Positions 17,685 to 27,237 are shown, counted from the first letter of the stretch. The stretch: DNA of 64,000 nucleotides from an uncultured Lachnospiraceae bacterium (GCA_951800685.1 CATOJY010000004.1:62001-126000), one strand, 5' to 3'. Program-made: numbers and translations. Notes: generated by a model not told the origin, from the letters alone.

Positions 17685-18725
17685 ATGAAATACATAACAT
17701 TTACAGTTCCCTGCTATAATTCACAGGATTATATGAAGCGCTGTATTGATTCGCTTCTGCCTGGAGGAGATGAGGTTGAGATTATTATCGTGGATGACGG
17801 TTCTACGGATGGCACAGGTGCGATCGCAGACGAGTATGAGAAGCATTATCCAGGCATTGTGAAGGCGGTGCATAAGAAGAACGGCGGCCATGGTTCCGGT
17901 GTCAATACGGGGCTTGCACTGGCGGCAGGGGTTTATTTCAAGGTAGTGGATTCTGACGACTGGCTGGAGGAAGACGCATATTTCAGATTGCTGAACAGGA
18001 TTAAGGGATTCTATGTCAAGAGGCAGGCATGTCTGATCAGTGAAATCCCGGATCTGTTTGTGTGCAACTATGTCTATGACCATCTGGATGATGGCACGAG
18101 CCGGGTTATGCAGTACAGTAATGTGTTTCCGATCGAGGAAATGTGCGGCTGGAATGACATTGGAAGATTCCATGCCTCCCAATATCTGATCATGCATGCG
18201 CTTATTTTCCGGACGCAGGTGCTGCGTCAGGTTGGGGTTGTCCTGCCAGAGCACACTTTCTACGTAGATAATATTTTTGCCTATCAGCCGCTGCCTGCTG
18301 TCAATCATATATATTATATGAGTATTGATCTATACCATTACTATATTGGAAGAGCGGACCAGTCCGTCAATGAAAAGGTGCTGATGAGCCGGATTGACCA
18401 GCAGATCATGGTAACACAGATTGTTTCGAAATGTGTGGACCTGCATGAAGTGAGAGAGATCTATCCGAAACTGGCAGAGTATATGTGCCGTAACATATCG
18501 ATTATGATGGCAATTTCCTCGATTCATCTTCTGCTGATTAATTCCCAGGAAGCATACAGCAAGAGGAAGCAGCTTTGGAGAGGAATTAAGGAAGAGAACG
18601 CACGACTGTATTACCGGTTAAGATGTACGACGCTGAGCGGCTTTACGTATCTGCCAGGAAGATTAGGCGGCATGCTGACCAAGAGCGGCTACCGGGCGGC
18701 GAGGAAGATCTACCAGTTCCAATAA
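17685..18725 (+). CDS. Family 2 glycosyltransferase
   Basis: A 346-residue GT-A-fold enzyme. The N-terminus reads ITFTVPCYNSQDYMKRCIDS, then IIIVDDGSTDGTGAIADEY, then VDSDDWL, the metal and nucleotide-sugar motifs of GT2. The remainder is an alpha-helical C-terminal part without clear membrane segments, so it is likely cytoplasmic. The start has a clear GGAGG site. It follows two terminators, so it probably begins a new unit that continues into the NlpC/P60-like and flippase-like genes. Sugar specificity cannot be read. Confidence 0.9.
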   Translation: MKYITFTVPCYNSQDYMKRCIDSLLPGGDEVEIIIVDDGSTDGTGAIADEYEKHYPGIVKAVHKKNGGHGSGVNTGLALAAGVYFKVVDSDDWLEEDAYFRLLNRIKGFYVKRQACLISEIPDLFVCNYVYDHLDDGTSRVMQYSNVFPIEEMCGWNDIGRFHASQYLIMHALIFRTQVLRQVGVVLPEHTFYVDNIFAYQPLPAVNHIYYMSIDLYHYYIGRADQSVNEKVLMSRIDQQIMVTQIVSKCVDLHEVREIYPKLAEYMCRNISIMMAISSIHLLLINSQEAYSKRKQLWRGIKEENARLYYRLRCTTLSGFTYLPGRLGGMLTKSGYRAARKIYQFQ

Positions 18726-18818
18726 AGAGGGAGTTATACTGTGGCAGGAGGCATACATTCTTCCAAGGCGGAAGGGATAGATGAGGCATATTGAGAAGTT
18801 TGGAAAGGGGTTGCTTTC

Positions 18819-19541
18819 ATGGAGCATATTTATATAGCGATGGTGGATACGCCAGGGATCTTTGCGGCGGTGATCAGGAGATTTCTGGGACAGAGATATA
18901 TTCATGTGGTGATTGGATTGGACGCAGGACTTGAGGAGGCGTACAGTTTCGGAAGGAGAAATCCCAGGGTGCCTTGGTTTGCCGGATTTGAGAGGGAAGA
19001 TAAGGAGAAGATTCTGCGGGCCTTTCCGACAGCAGTGTATAAGATTTGTGAGCTGGAATGCACGAAAGCGCAGAAGGCCGGCATCCAGAGAAGACTGCGG
19101 CAGGATTACAAGAAGCGGTATCATTACCATTATGCAGTGCCTGGACTGCCGTTTATCGCACTCGGACGTCCTTTCTATCTCAAAGGCCAGTACACCTGCT
19201 CTTCTTATATTGCGCGGCTTTTGGAGGAGTACCAGATCAGCATCTGTGGAAAGCACTTTTCGTTGGTGACGCCGAAAGATTTCTGCCAATATGCTTATAA
19301 CAGGGTGATTTATGAAGGAAGTCTGGCCAGGTTTGTGTGGGCTGTACCGGAGAAGGCAGAGGTGGCTGCGGCAGCAAGTGTGCAGTTGGCACAGACCGTT
19401 GTGACAACAGAGGAAATAGGAAAGTACAGGCTGCCGGGAATACAGGGTGGCAGCAAGCGAAATGATAAGGATAGGGAACGAACACAGCCAGGGCTGTATG
19501 GTGCGGGGGCGTCGGAAAGGGTGGTGGCATATGGAAGTTAG
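18819..19541 (+). CDS. Permuted NlpC/P60 (YiiX-like) cysteine hydrolase-like protein
   Basis: A 240-residue protein with a probable circularly permuted papain-like core: His29 in QRYIHVVIGL near the N-terminus and Cys127 in QYTCSSYIARLL. This order (His first, Cys later) is typical of YiiX/LRAT-type members of the superfamily. There is no signal peptide or membrane segment, so it is predicted cytoplasmic. About 60 C-terminal residues look disordered. The next gene starts 11 bases before this one ends, which suggests translational coupling. The substrate could be an amide or acyl ester; its presence in a glycan locus is unexplained. Confidence 0.6.
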   Translation: MEHIYIAMVDTPGIFAAVIRRFLGQRYIHVVIGLDAGLEEAYSFGRRNPRVPWFAGFEREDKEKILRAFPTAVYKICELECTKAQKAGIQRRLRQDYKKRYHYHYAVPGLPFIALGRPFYLKGQYTCSSYIARLLEEYQISICGKHFSLVTPKDFCQYAYNRVIYEGSLARFVWAVPEKAEVAAAASVQLAQTVVTTEEIGKYRLPGIQGGSKRNDKDRERTQPGLYGAGASERVVAYGS

Positions 19542-20589
19542 CCAGAACCGGGTAAAAGGAATAGTGGTCGATCGGAAAAGGATTCTGGAAGGAATCTTTT
19601 TCCTGGCCGTGATGGCCCTGTCGTTCTACACGATCTTTCGTGGACAGGATATGGGGCGGATCCGTCAAGCGCTTGGCAGGTTATCGCCGTTTTCTTTGTG
19701 TGCAGCGCTTGGGGTGGCTCTGTTTTTTGTCAGTGCAGAAGGTATCATGATCTTTTACCTGCTGCGATCTTTAAATGGGCGAAGCCGTCTGGGCAGATGT
19801 ATCTGTTATTCGTTCATTGGGTTTTTCTATTCAGGGATTACGCCGTCTGCAACGGGAGGACAGCCCATGCAGCTTTATTATATGAGTAAGGACCGCAACA
19901 GCCTGTCGGAATCGTCAGTCGTTTTGATGACGGTGGCCCTGATCTATAAGCTGGTGCTTGTCGTGATCGGCATTGGTACGCTGGTGTTCTGGCATCGGCC
20001 GCTGCGAGGCTATCTGGAAGAATATTTTCCGCTGTTTCTGCTGGGCCTTGCGCTGAATGCGCTTTTGGTCGCGCTTCTCCTGGCCGTGATGCTGGCGCCG
20101 GAGAGCATGAAAAGAATCATTTTCTGGATGGAAAAGCAGCTTGTACGCGCAGGGCTGTTGAAGCGGTCTGAAACGCGGCGGGACAAGATCATTCAGTTTG
20201 TGGATGGGTATCAGGGGGCGGTGCATTTCCTGCTGGCGCATAAGGGCAAAGTACTGGCTGTGTGTTTCTTTACGTTTCTGCAAAGAATGAGTGTTTTTGT
20301 ATTGACCTGGATCATATATTGTGGATTTTCTCTGGAAGGAGTGGATGCACTGACTGTCATGCTGCTGCAGGCGACGGTCTATATTGCTGTGGATATGCTA
20401 CCTGTGCCGGGGGCCCAGGGGATTACGGAGATTATGTATAGAAATGTATTCAGCGGTATTTTCACAGGAGAATATCTGATGCCTTCCCTGTATGTGACGA
20501 GAGGGATCAATTTCTATTTTGTGCTGATAGTCAGCCTGGGGGTGGTGGCGGTGAACTGCTTGTATGTGCGGCGCAGAAAATACAAGTAA
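19531..20589 (+). CDS. Flippase-like membrane protein (lysylphosphatidylglycerol synthase TM/UPF0104 family)
   Basis: About 352 residues with roughly eight hydrophobic helices. Motifs IGFFYSGITPSATGGQPMQLYYM and PVPGAQGITEIMY are characteristic of the UPF0104/AglD-like family, whose members are linked to lipid flipping or sit in glycan loci. ATG 19531 is chosen because GGGTGGTGG precedes it and the protein then starts cleanly. The longer frame from 19447 lies inside the previous gene. A role in moving a lipid-linked intermediate across the membrane is inferred. Confidence 0.82.
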   Translation: MEVSQNRVKGIVVDRKRILEGIFFLAVMALSFYTIFRGQDMGRIRQALGRLSPFSLCAALGVALFFVSAEGIMIFYLLRSLNGRSRLGRCICYSFIGFFYSGITPSATGGQPMQLYYMSKDRNSLSESSVVLMTVALIYKLVLVVIGIGTLVFWHRPLRGYLEEYFPLFLLGLALNALLVALLLAVMLAPESMKRIIFWMEKQLVRAGLLKRSETRRDKIIQFVDGYQGAVHFLLAHKGKVLAVCFFTFLQRMSVFVLTWIIYCGFSLEGVDALTVMLLQATVYIAVDMLPVPGAQGITEIMYRNVFSGIFTGEYLMPSLYVTRGINFYFVLIVSLGVVAVNCLYVRRRKYK

Positions 20590-20668
20590 GCAGTTAGTGT
20601 TAAGGCCGCTGATGGAAAGCAGGTGATTATATGCCGGGTAGTACAAAAACAAGGAAGGATATAGAAAT

Positions 20669-20719
20669 ACCCCCTTACGAGAAGAAAGCCATAGCAGCGG
20701 TTTCTTCCTGCAAGGGGGT
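20669..20719 (-). terminator. Terminator for the FAD oxidoreductase gene
   Basis: ACCCCCTT (20669-20676) pairs with AAGGGGGT (20712-20719), with a further GAAGAAA/TTTCTTC pairing inside. Read on the minus strand, the stem is followed by ATTTCTATAT. It lies between convergent genes and may serve both. Confidence 0.65.
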
Positions 20720-20732
20720 AAAGACGGTTCTT

Positions 20733-22289
20733 CTATGATTTTGTTTCGTGGTACACTTTTTCGGTATTGACATTCCAAATATTGTCTTTGTTTTTGATTC
20801 CGTGAAGGATATTCTTTACAGTCTCGAAAGAAGTGACCATGGAATGGTCTATATTGTTGTAACGGTGCTGGCCATTACGGCCTACGCAGTAGAGGTTATC
20901 GATGGTTTTCAGGTAATCGACGAGGGTATCGATATCCTTATAGGTATCAAAATAGGCAGGATATGCCTTCTTGACGCGTTCCACATGGGAATCCATCACA
21001 TCTTCTGGCGAGTTAATCAGTCCCATGCGGACAATTTCTTCCACGGCAAATCTGGTAAAGTCTTCGTCCGACATACACCAATACTTGTCTCCTTCAAAAC
21101 AGAAGTATTCCAGACCAATCCATACGGTGTGCTCCAGATCTTTGATCATGTAGGGAGACCAGTTGTTGTAGATCTGGAAGCGGCCGAGCTGTACATCGCG
21201 GTCATGGACGTAAACCCAGCAGTCAGGAACGATATTGCCAATTGTCTTAAGCTTCGTTTTATTTTTCAGGTTAAGCTTCGGCAGCAGAAGTCCTACAGTC
21301 ATGTAATCGCGATAGGGAAGTCCAGCGGCAATTTCAGCTGGTTTCTTTGGTACATCGTTCATACCGGCGACTAAGTCTTTGACAGGCATGGAAGAGATAA
21401 AGATGTCCCCATCTACAGTAATGGATTTTCCATCATGAAGATAAGTAAGGGAGGTAATCCGGTTATCTGCATCCTTGTGAAGCTTGGTTACAAGACATCC
21501 TGTGAGGATGGTGCCGCCCATTTTGCGGATTTCATCCGCAGTCACATCCCATAACTGGCCAGGGCCAAGTTTGGGGTAGCTGAATTCTTCAATCAGGGAA
21601 GTTTCCACGGCCTGATTCTTCCTGCCAGGGATCATCTTGGAGAAAACATCCTTGATAATGGCGGCTATGGACAGGCCTTTCGCACGCTGGGCGCCCCAGT
21701 CAGGTGCAATCTCACTGGGATGACGGCCCCAAAGGTTTTCGGTATAGTACTCAAAAAACATGGAATAAAGTTTGCGTCCAAAACGGTTGATATAGAAATC
21801 TTCCAGGGAATTTTCTTTCCGCTTATGGATTACAGAGGCAAGGTAGCTGCACCCTGCCTGGACTGTGTTGACCAGTCCCATATTCATAAAGGTCTCCGGT
21901 TTAAAAGAGATAGGATAATCAAAAAATTTCTGTTTAAAATAAATACGGGATACTCGGTGGCGGCGTAACATGACCCGGTCTTCCTTCTCAGGATCAGGAC
22001 CGCCAGGCGTCAGCGTCATCTGGCGGTGAAGTACGATATCGTCATAAGTGGGCGCACCCTGTAAGGGCAGCATATTATTCCACCATTCATTTACTTCCGG
22101 AACTTTGGAGAAGAAGCGGTGGCCCCCCATATCCATGCGATTGCCTTTATAATTGACGGTTTTGGAGATGCCGCCCATAGCATCGCTTTCTTCCAGGACG
22201 GTGACATCGTATGCATCGCTTTGCTTTAATAATTCGTAAGCGGCGGTCAGTCCTGCAGGACCAGCGCCGATAACGTATACTTTCTTCAT
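20733..22289 (-). CDS. FAD-dependent oxidoreductase, UDP-galactopyranose mutase/protoporphyrinogen oxidase-like
   Basis: A 518-residue protein with an N-terminal Rossmann FAD site ([17 protein letters not shown], then VLEES) and MGGHRFF, where UDP-galactopyranose mutases have their conserved flavin-contact segment. The C-terminus has a second FAD-contact region ([19 protein letters not shown]). Related proteins are common in glycan loci and are annotated as amine oxidase or mutase-like. It is longer than classical Glf (about 370-390 residues), so a UDP-Galf-forming role is not certain. The start at 22289 has TGAGG upstream; the longer frame has none. It is transcribed away from the gene at 22523. 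Confidence 0.75.
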   Translation of the reverse strand: MKKVYVIGAGPAGLTAAYELLKQSDAYDVTVLEESDAMGGISKTVNYKGNRMDMGGHRFFSKVPEVNEWWNNMLPLQGAPTYDDIVLHRQMTLTPGGPDPEKEDRVMLRRHRVSRIYFKQKFFDYPISFKPETFMNMGLVNTVQAGCSYLASVIHKRKENSLEDFYINRFGRKLYSMFFEYYTENLWGRHPSEIAPDWGAQRAKGLSIAAIIKDVFSKMIPGRKNQAVETSLIEEFSYPKLGPGQLWDVTADEIRKMGGTILTGCLVTKLHKDADNRITSLTYLHDGKSITVDGDIFISSMPVKDLVAGMNDVPKKPAEIAAGLPYRDYMTVGLLLPKLNLKNKTKLKTIGNIVPDCWVYVHDRDVQLGRFQIYNNWSPYMIKDLEHTVWIGLEYFCFEGDKYWCMSDEDFTRFAVEEIVRMGLINSPEDVMDSHVERVKKAYPAYFDTYKDIDTLVDYLKTIDNLYCVGRNGQHRYNNIDHSMVTSFETVKNILHGIKNKDNIWNVNTEKVYHETKS

Positions 22290-22364
22290 GGGATACCTCA
22301 CATTCTGCCTCTGTGGACAACAAATCCAGTTTACCATATTCAGGTATGATTGTACAGGGACATC

Positions 22365-22393
22365 TTGCCGCATTTCTATTGTAATGATATACT
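22365..22393 (+). promoter_or_regulatory. Candidate sigma-A promoter for the gene at 22523
   Basis: TTGCCG (22365-22370), then 17 bases, then TATACT (22388-22393), in the divergent region 22290-22522. It would give a leader of about 120 bases. Confidence 0.45.
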
Positions 22394-22522
22394 GGGATAA
22401 TGTACATGGGATATTCCGAAACGGCATGCTGATATCTGCCGGCAGATCTCCACAGGGTCGTTATGCAGGCAGAGGGGCACATTCGCTGTGCGGACTGTAT
22501 TTATAGAGTAGAGAGGTACTAA

Positions 22523-23722
22523 ATGATTCAAACAGCAGGTTTATTTTTCTGGCTTGTGATCATACCGTTTTGCATTGGTCTGATTCCGGCTCATTTTACA
22601 GCGGAAGCAAGAAAAAGGCCCGGTTTTATTTTTCTTGCGGGTTATTTTACGATGTGGGCGCTGTATGGGATCGAGACGATTCCAGTGGTATTGTTTGTCA
22701 AATATGATAATTTTATTTTGGCTTCCAATTTGTTTCTGCTTTCCAGCATATTATGTGCTGCTGCCGGAATAGCGATTACCTGGCGAGGCAGGAGAAGGGC
22801 GGTATCCGGGCAGGAGGATTCTTTGGGAAGCCGGGAGAGAAATGGAGGAAGGACTGCAGGTGGTATAGCTTCTATAACGGGCGGCATCCGCAGGATGTCC
22901 TGGGCGGAGCGGATCGAGTGGCTGCTGTTTTTGGTTTTGCTCGCTTTTCAGCTTTACAGAGCGGCGGCTTATGCTTCCATGGATGGAGACGATGCTTACT
23001 ATGTAGTAGAATCCCTGATCGCACAGCAGGCCGACACGATGTACAGTATTCTGCCGTATACAGGGCGGCATACGGGGTTGGATATCCGGCATGCACTCGC
23101 GGTATTTCCGATGTGGATCGCTTTTGTAGCGCAGAAGAGTCAAGTCCATGCGACAGTGTTATCCCATACGATCATGCCGTTTGTCTTGATCCCTCTGACC
23201 TATCTTGTATATTTGGAGATCGGCAGACAGCTGTTTGATCGGCAGGAGGATTGGGAGGACAGAAAGAGAGGAGCAACGGCGGAGAGGCTGCCGCTTTTCA
23301 TGATCCTTATGGCTGTACTTCAGATTTTCGGGAATGTATCGATCTATACCAATGAGACCTTTTTCCTGACCAGAACCTGGCAGGGCAAGGCTGTGGCGGG
23401 CAGTCTGGTCATTCCGGCGCTGCTATGGCTGTTTGTTTTGCTTTACAGGGGCAGGAAGAAGTATGTTTCTGATGGTCAGCCCAAAGCAGACGTGCAAAGG
23501 ACAGGTATATGGATGCTGCTTGTCTGTGTCAATATCACAGCAGGTATATGCAGTTCCATAGCGGTATTTCTGGTATCGATTCTGATGGCGGTGACGGCAT
23601 TGTGTCTGGCGTTTGTGGAGCGGGATTATAAAGTGGTGTTTAAGATGGGGGCAGTCTGTATTCCCAATGTGATCTATGTGCTGTCCTATCTGATCATGGG
23701 GTATAGCTATCTGATGCGGTAA
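22523..23722 (+). CDS. Polytopic membrane protein, DUF6077-like
   Basis: A 399-residue membrane protein with about eight helices. An acidic external motif (YASMDGDDAYYVVESLIA, about residues 151-168) resembles the catalytic-loop region of GT-C transferases, and the family resembles DUF6077. It ends abruptly after a helix (IMGYSYLMR). The next gene, 75 bases later in the same direction, supplies more helices and a soluble domain. The two together have the size and layout of one GT-C protein. The next gene has its own ribosome site, so they may be separate subunits. Confidence 0.65.
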   Translation: MIQTAGLFFWLVIIPFCIGLIPAHFTAEARKRPGFIFLAGYFTMWALYGIETIPVVLFVKYDNFILASNLFLLSSILCAAAGIAITWRGRRRAVSGQEDSLGSRERNGGRTAGGIASITGGIRRMSWAERIEWLLFLVLLAFQLYRAAAYASMDGDDAYYVVESLIAQQADTMYSILPYTGRHTGLDIRHALAVFPMWIAFVAQKSQVHATVLSHTIMPFVLIPLTYLVYLEIGRQLFDRQEDWEDRKRGATAERLPLFMILMAVLQIFGNVSIYTNETFFLTRTWQGKAVAGSLVIPALLWLFVLLYRGRKKYVSDGQPKADVQRTGIWMLLVCVNITAGICSSIAVFLVSILMAVTALCLAFVERDYKVVFKMGAVCIPNVIYVLSYLIMGYSYLMR

Positions 23723-23797
23723 CAGCATGTCAATGACATAAGTGCGGTCAGGTAATACCGGCGCATGGGAGTTGATTGGAAAGTGTAGGAATAAGAT

Positions 23798-24565
23798 ATG
23801 TGGGGTATCTTTTTAGAAAGTGTTGTTATTTTCAAAAATTACATGGGGTTCCACCAGAATCATTACCTGGCGTTTCTCTACCTTGGTATGTTGCTGTATT
23901 TATGGTTTACGGAGAAAGACAGGCATAAACGGGCGGTTTTTGTCTATGTGCCCACACTGCTTCTGGCAATGTTTTTCTGTCCCCTGTTTCGGAAAGTGTT
24001 TGTAAGGCTTTTGCAGGATTCGGAAACCTATTACAGGCTCCTGTGGCTTCTGCAGATGAGTCTGGTCAGCGCCTACGGGACGCTTAAATTATTCGCGAAG
24101 CATTGCAGGATTGGTGTTGCAGTTATGTGCGCACTGATCGTTTTGGGCGGCGACTATGTTTATGACAGCGAACATATTGTGAAAGCGGAGAATGCCTATC
24201 ATCTTCCGCAGGAGGCGATAGATCTTGTGGATCTGATCGAACCGGAGGAAGGACGGATCACAGTGCTTGTGCCGGCGGATCTGCTCACATATGTGAGACA
24301 GTACAGCACGAATATTGAGCTGCCCTATGGACGGGAAATGCTGATCTCCAGGTGGGATTACTATCATGCCATGTATGAGGCGATGGAACAGGCAGAGGTG
24401 ATCGAGACGAAGACTTTTGTGGAACTGGCGAGAGAGTACCCTTGTGCCTATATTGTGCTGAAAGAGGACAGGGAGATCACAGAACCTCTGACGAAGCATG
24501 GCTTTGAAGTGTATGGGCAGGTGGGAGAGTTTGTGATCTACCGGGATATGGAAACCGGGAATTGA
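23798..24565 (+). CDS. Small membrane protein with C-terminal soluble domain, companion of the DUF6077-like gene
   Basis: A 255-residue protein with four to five hydrophobic segments (to about residue 125) and a C-terminal soluble region like the outer domain found at the end of GT-C-type proteins. AGGAA precedes ATG 23798 with good spacing. I recall similar stand-alone proteins in Lachnospiraceae but cannot name the family. It ends 7 bases before the MBOAT gene, so one operon is likely. Function unknown. Confidence 0.65.
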   Translation: MWGIFLESVVIFKNYMGFHQNHYLAFLYLGMLLYLWFTEKDRHKRAVFVYVPTLLLAMFFCPLFRKVFVRLLQDSETYYRLLWLLQMSLVSAYGTLKLFAKHCRIGVAVMCALIVLGGDYVYDSEHIVKAENAYHLPQEAIDLVDLIEPEEGRITVLVPADLLTYVRQYSTNIELPYGREMLISRWDYYHAMYEAMEQAEVIETKTFVELAREYPCAYIVLKEDREITEPLTKHGFEVYGQVGEFVIYRDMETGN

Positions 24566-24572
24566 GGTAGAA

Positions 24573-26075
24573 ATGTTATTTAATTCATATATTTTTATAT
24601 TTCTGTTTTTCCCCATATGTGTGCTTGGTTATTATAGTTTTCTGCATCTGCGCAGGGACTGGCTGGCCAGAGTGTTTTTGGTAGGGATGTCCTTCTGGTT
24701 CTATGGCTATTTCAATCTTTCTTATCTGCTGATCATGGTGTGTAGTATCGCTGGAAATTATGTATTTCACAGGATTTTGTCGCGCAGACAGGACAAAAAG
24801 CTGATGATAGCAGCCGTGGCGGCGAATCTTGGCGTGTTGTTTTATTTCAAGTATTTTGACTTTTTTCTGTCTACTGTGAATTCTGTGTTTGGCAGTTCCA
24901 TTTCCATGCGAAATATTTTGCTGCCTCTTGGAATCAGTTTCTTTACGTTCCAGCAGATCTCTTTTGTGGTGGATACCTACCGGGGCGAGGTGAGGGACTG
25001 TTCTCTTCTTAACTATGCCTTGTTTGTGGCTTTTTTCCCGCAGTTGATTGCGGGTCCGATCGTCAACCATAACGAAATGATTCCCCAGTTTGAGAAGATT
25101 GGCAGAGAACGTGTGCAGTGGGAGATGATTGCAGAAGGATGCGGCCTTTTTGTCCTGGGGCTTGCGAAGAAAGTACTGTTAGCCGATACGTTTGGGGCGG
25201 CAGTGGATTATGGGTACGCCAATATAGAGGTTCTTGGCAGGGCGGATGCGGTTCTTGTCGCGCTGTTTTATATTTTGCAGCTTTATTTTGATTTCAGTGG
25301 ATATTGTGATATGGCCAGGGGGATTGGCAAGATGCTGGGTATGGAGATCCCCGCTAATTTCCGTTCGCCTTATAAGGCAGTGAATATTGTGGATTTTTGG
25401 AAAAGATGGCATATCACGTTGAGCCGGTTCTTTACGAAATATGTGTACATACCGTTAGGCGGAAACCGAAAAGGCAAGGCCAGGATGTATCTGAATCTGA
25501 TGGTGGTATTTCTGCTCAGCGGCTTGTGGCATGGGGCCGGCTGGCATTATCTGGTATGGGCTGTGACACAGGGAGCGCTCTATGTCATCACAAGATTCTG
25601 GCAAAGGTGCAGAGAGGATCGCAGCGTCTGTAGGAGCGGATCCGCATCTGACAGAAGCAGCTTGCGTTATAGAATTATGACAATCGTGTCACATGTGTTG
25701 CTGATAGCCTATGTGGCAGCAGCAGAGGTGTACTTCCGGGCGGAGAGCGTCGCGCAGGCGAACCAGATGCTTCTGACTGCCATAAAGGGACCGGTACAGA
25801 AGATCTCCACGGAGTTAGCGGATTGTTTCCGGTTGGATGAATTCTGGTATGTGTTGAAAGTACTCCGCCTGGACAATATGGCATGGAGCAGGTCGATCCT
25901 GATGTGGCTGATGCTGGCGGCAGGGATCTATCTGACGATGATTGGGCCGGATGCGGCGGAGCGGATGAAGCGGATGAAGTACCGCGCGGGCTCTGTTGTC
26001 GTTTTTGCGGTGCTGGCAGTATGGTGTGTGCTCACTTTCTCTGAGGTGAGTATATTCCTGTATTATAACTTCTGA
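24573..26075 (+). CDS. MBOAT family O-acyltransferase (AlgI/DltB-like)
   Basis: A 500-residue membrane protein with about ten helices. The family signature runs through LLPLGISFFTFQQISFVVD, the central VDFWKRWHITLSRFF, and the active-site region LLSGLWHGAGWHYLVW with candidate catalytic His320 and His325. MBOATs of this group move an acyl group through the membrane on to carbohydrate or teichoic acid. A partner SGNH/DltD-like protein is usual, and the next gene fits. The acyl donor is often a thioester on a carrier protein; the ACP gene at 10579 is a candidate but is distant. Confidence 0.92.
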   Translation: MLFNSYIFIFLFFPICVLGYYSFLHLRRDWLARVFLVGMSFWFYGYFNLSYLLIMVCSIAGNYVFHRILSRRQDKKLMIAAVAANLGVLFYFKYFDFFLSTVNSVFGSSISMRNILLPLGISFFTFQQISFVVDTYRGEVRDCSLLNYALFVAFFPQLIAGPIVNHNEMIPQFEKIGRERVQWEMIAEGCGLFVLGLAKKVLLADTFGAAVDYGYANIEVLGRADAVLVALFYILQLYFDFSGYCDMARGIGKMLGMEIPANFRSPYKAVNIVDFWKRWHITLSRFFTKYVYIPLGGNRKGKARMYLNLMVVFLLSGLWHGAGWHYLVWAVTQGALYVITRFWQRCREDRSVCRSGSASDRSSLRYRIMTIVSHVLLIAYVAAAEVYFRAESVAQANQMLLTAIKGPVQKISTELADCFRLDEFWYVLKVLRLDNMAWSRSILMWLMLAAGIYLTMIGPDAAERMKRMKYRAGSVVVFAVLAVWCVLTFSEVSIFLYYNF

Positions 26076-26113
26076 CGAGTGTGTCATATTTTAAGAAAGG
26101 CTCTGTTTTCAAG

Positions 26114-27169
26114 ATGAATCGATTCAAAAAATGGCTCCTATCCATAGTATGTGTCACGGTTTTATTTTTTGCCATGACAGCGGCGCTGGTGATCTATGTA
26201 GATCCTTTTTTTCAGTATCATGCGCCTCTTGAGAATTTTCCTTATCTGGTGGATAACCAGCTCAGCCAGAATCCTGGTATGGCCAAGCATATGGAGTATG
26301 ACAGTGTGATCCTGGGTTCTTCCATGACGGTTAACTTTAATACCACCTGGTTTGAACAGTTAATGGGCTTGCATACAATTAAGCTCAATTACAGTGGTGC
26401 CTATCCAAAGGACCAGTCGAATATCATGGAGCTGATTTTTGACAGTGGTAATCAGGTCAGTACGGTCTTTCTTGGTGTGGATGTGGCGGCTTATACCGGC
26501 GGAGTGGAGGAGACGAAATATCCAGTTCCGTATTATCTGTATGATGATGAGCTGGTCAATGATGTGCAGTATCTCTTTAATAAAGATGTGCTTCTCAACT
26601 ATATTCTGCGGCCAATGGCGGATCCGGATAAGACGGATCTGGCTACGGTCTATCAGAGCTGGTGGACAGATGAATATTATAACATCCAATGGGTTATGCA
26701 CAATTATGAGCAGCCAGAAGCGGTGGAAGAGGAGACACTGGTGGACGCTTATCTTGAGAATACCGGCAGGAATCTGGATGTCAATCTTTGTCCATATATC
26801 GAGCAGAATCCAGAAACGGTCTTCTATGTTTTCTTTCCACCAGGCAGTATTCTGTACTGGAATGACATTATGAGAGAGAACCACCTGGAGGCAACGATGG
26901 AACAGTATCAATATATTGCCGACAGGATGCTGGCATATGATAATGTGAGGGTGTTTTTCTTTCCGAATCAGGAATGGATCGTGACAGACTTGAACAATTA
27001 TGCTGATGAGATCCATTATCACAGCAGAATTAATCATTATATGACGGAGTGCTTTGCAAATGGGGATTGTGAGGTGGAAAACAGTGCGCAGATGGCGGAA
27101 GAGCTGGAGAAGATGAGAGACGTGATTGGACGGTTTGATTTTGAGGAACTTTTTTCTGTAGAATATTGA
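26114..27169 (+). CDS. Membrane-anchored SGNH/DltD-AlgJ-like accessory protein
   Basis: About 351 residues, with one N-terminal membrane segment and then an extracytoplasmic domain. It contains YDSVILGSSMTVNF, the GSSM variant of the SGNH nucleophile motif seen in DltD- and AlgJ-type partners of MBOAT enzymes, and a possible C-terminal DEIHYHSRINHYM with Asp and His. Its position straight after the MBOAT gene supports a joint acylation role outside the cell. The start may be ATG 26114 (AAAGG upstream, long spacing) or GTG 26081. It ends at a convergent terminator. Confidence 0.75.
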   Translation: MNRFKKWLLSIVCVTVLFFAMTAALVIYVDPFFQYHAPLENFPYLVDNQLSQNPGMAKHMEYDSVILGSSMTVNFNTTWFEQLMGLHTIKLNYSGAYPKDQSNIMELIFDSGNQVSTVFLGVDVAAYTGGVEETKYPVPYYLYDDELVNDVQYLFNKDVLLNYILRPMADPDKTDLATVYQSWWTDEYYNIQWVMHNYEQPEAVEEETLVDAYLENTGRNLDVNLCPYIEQNPETVFYVFFPPGSILYWNDIMRENHLEATMEQYQYIADRMLAYDNVRVFFFPNQEWIVTDLNNYADEIHYHSRINHYMTECFANGDCEVENSAQMAEELEKMRDVIGRFDFEELFSVEY

Positions 27170-27206
27170 CGTTGAATTTTAGGTAAGAGAATGTTTCAGC
27201 CAGTAA

Positions 27207-27237
27207 ACAGGGGGCCTGCAGTCAGCAGACCCCCTGT
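27207..27237. terminator. Bidirectional hairpin between convergent genes
   Basis: ACAGGGGG (27207-27214) pairs with CCCCCTGT (27230-27237), and CTGC pairs with GCAG inside. There is no long T-run on either side; the minus strand continues with TTTACT. It lies between the genes ending at 27169 and 27275. Confidence 0.6.

Noticed and set aside
23723-23797. Frameshift joining the DUF6077-like gene and its follower
   Set aside because: No alternative frame is open through the gap, and the second gene has its own ribosome site.
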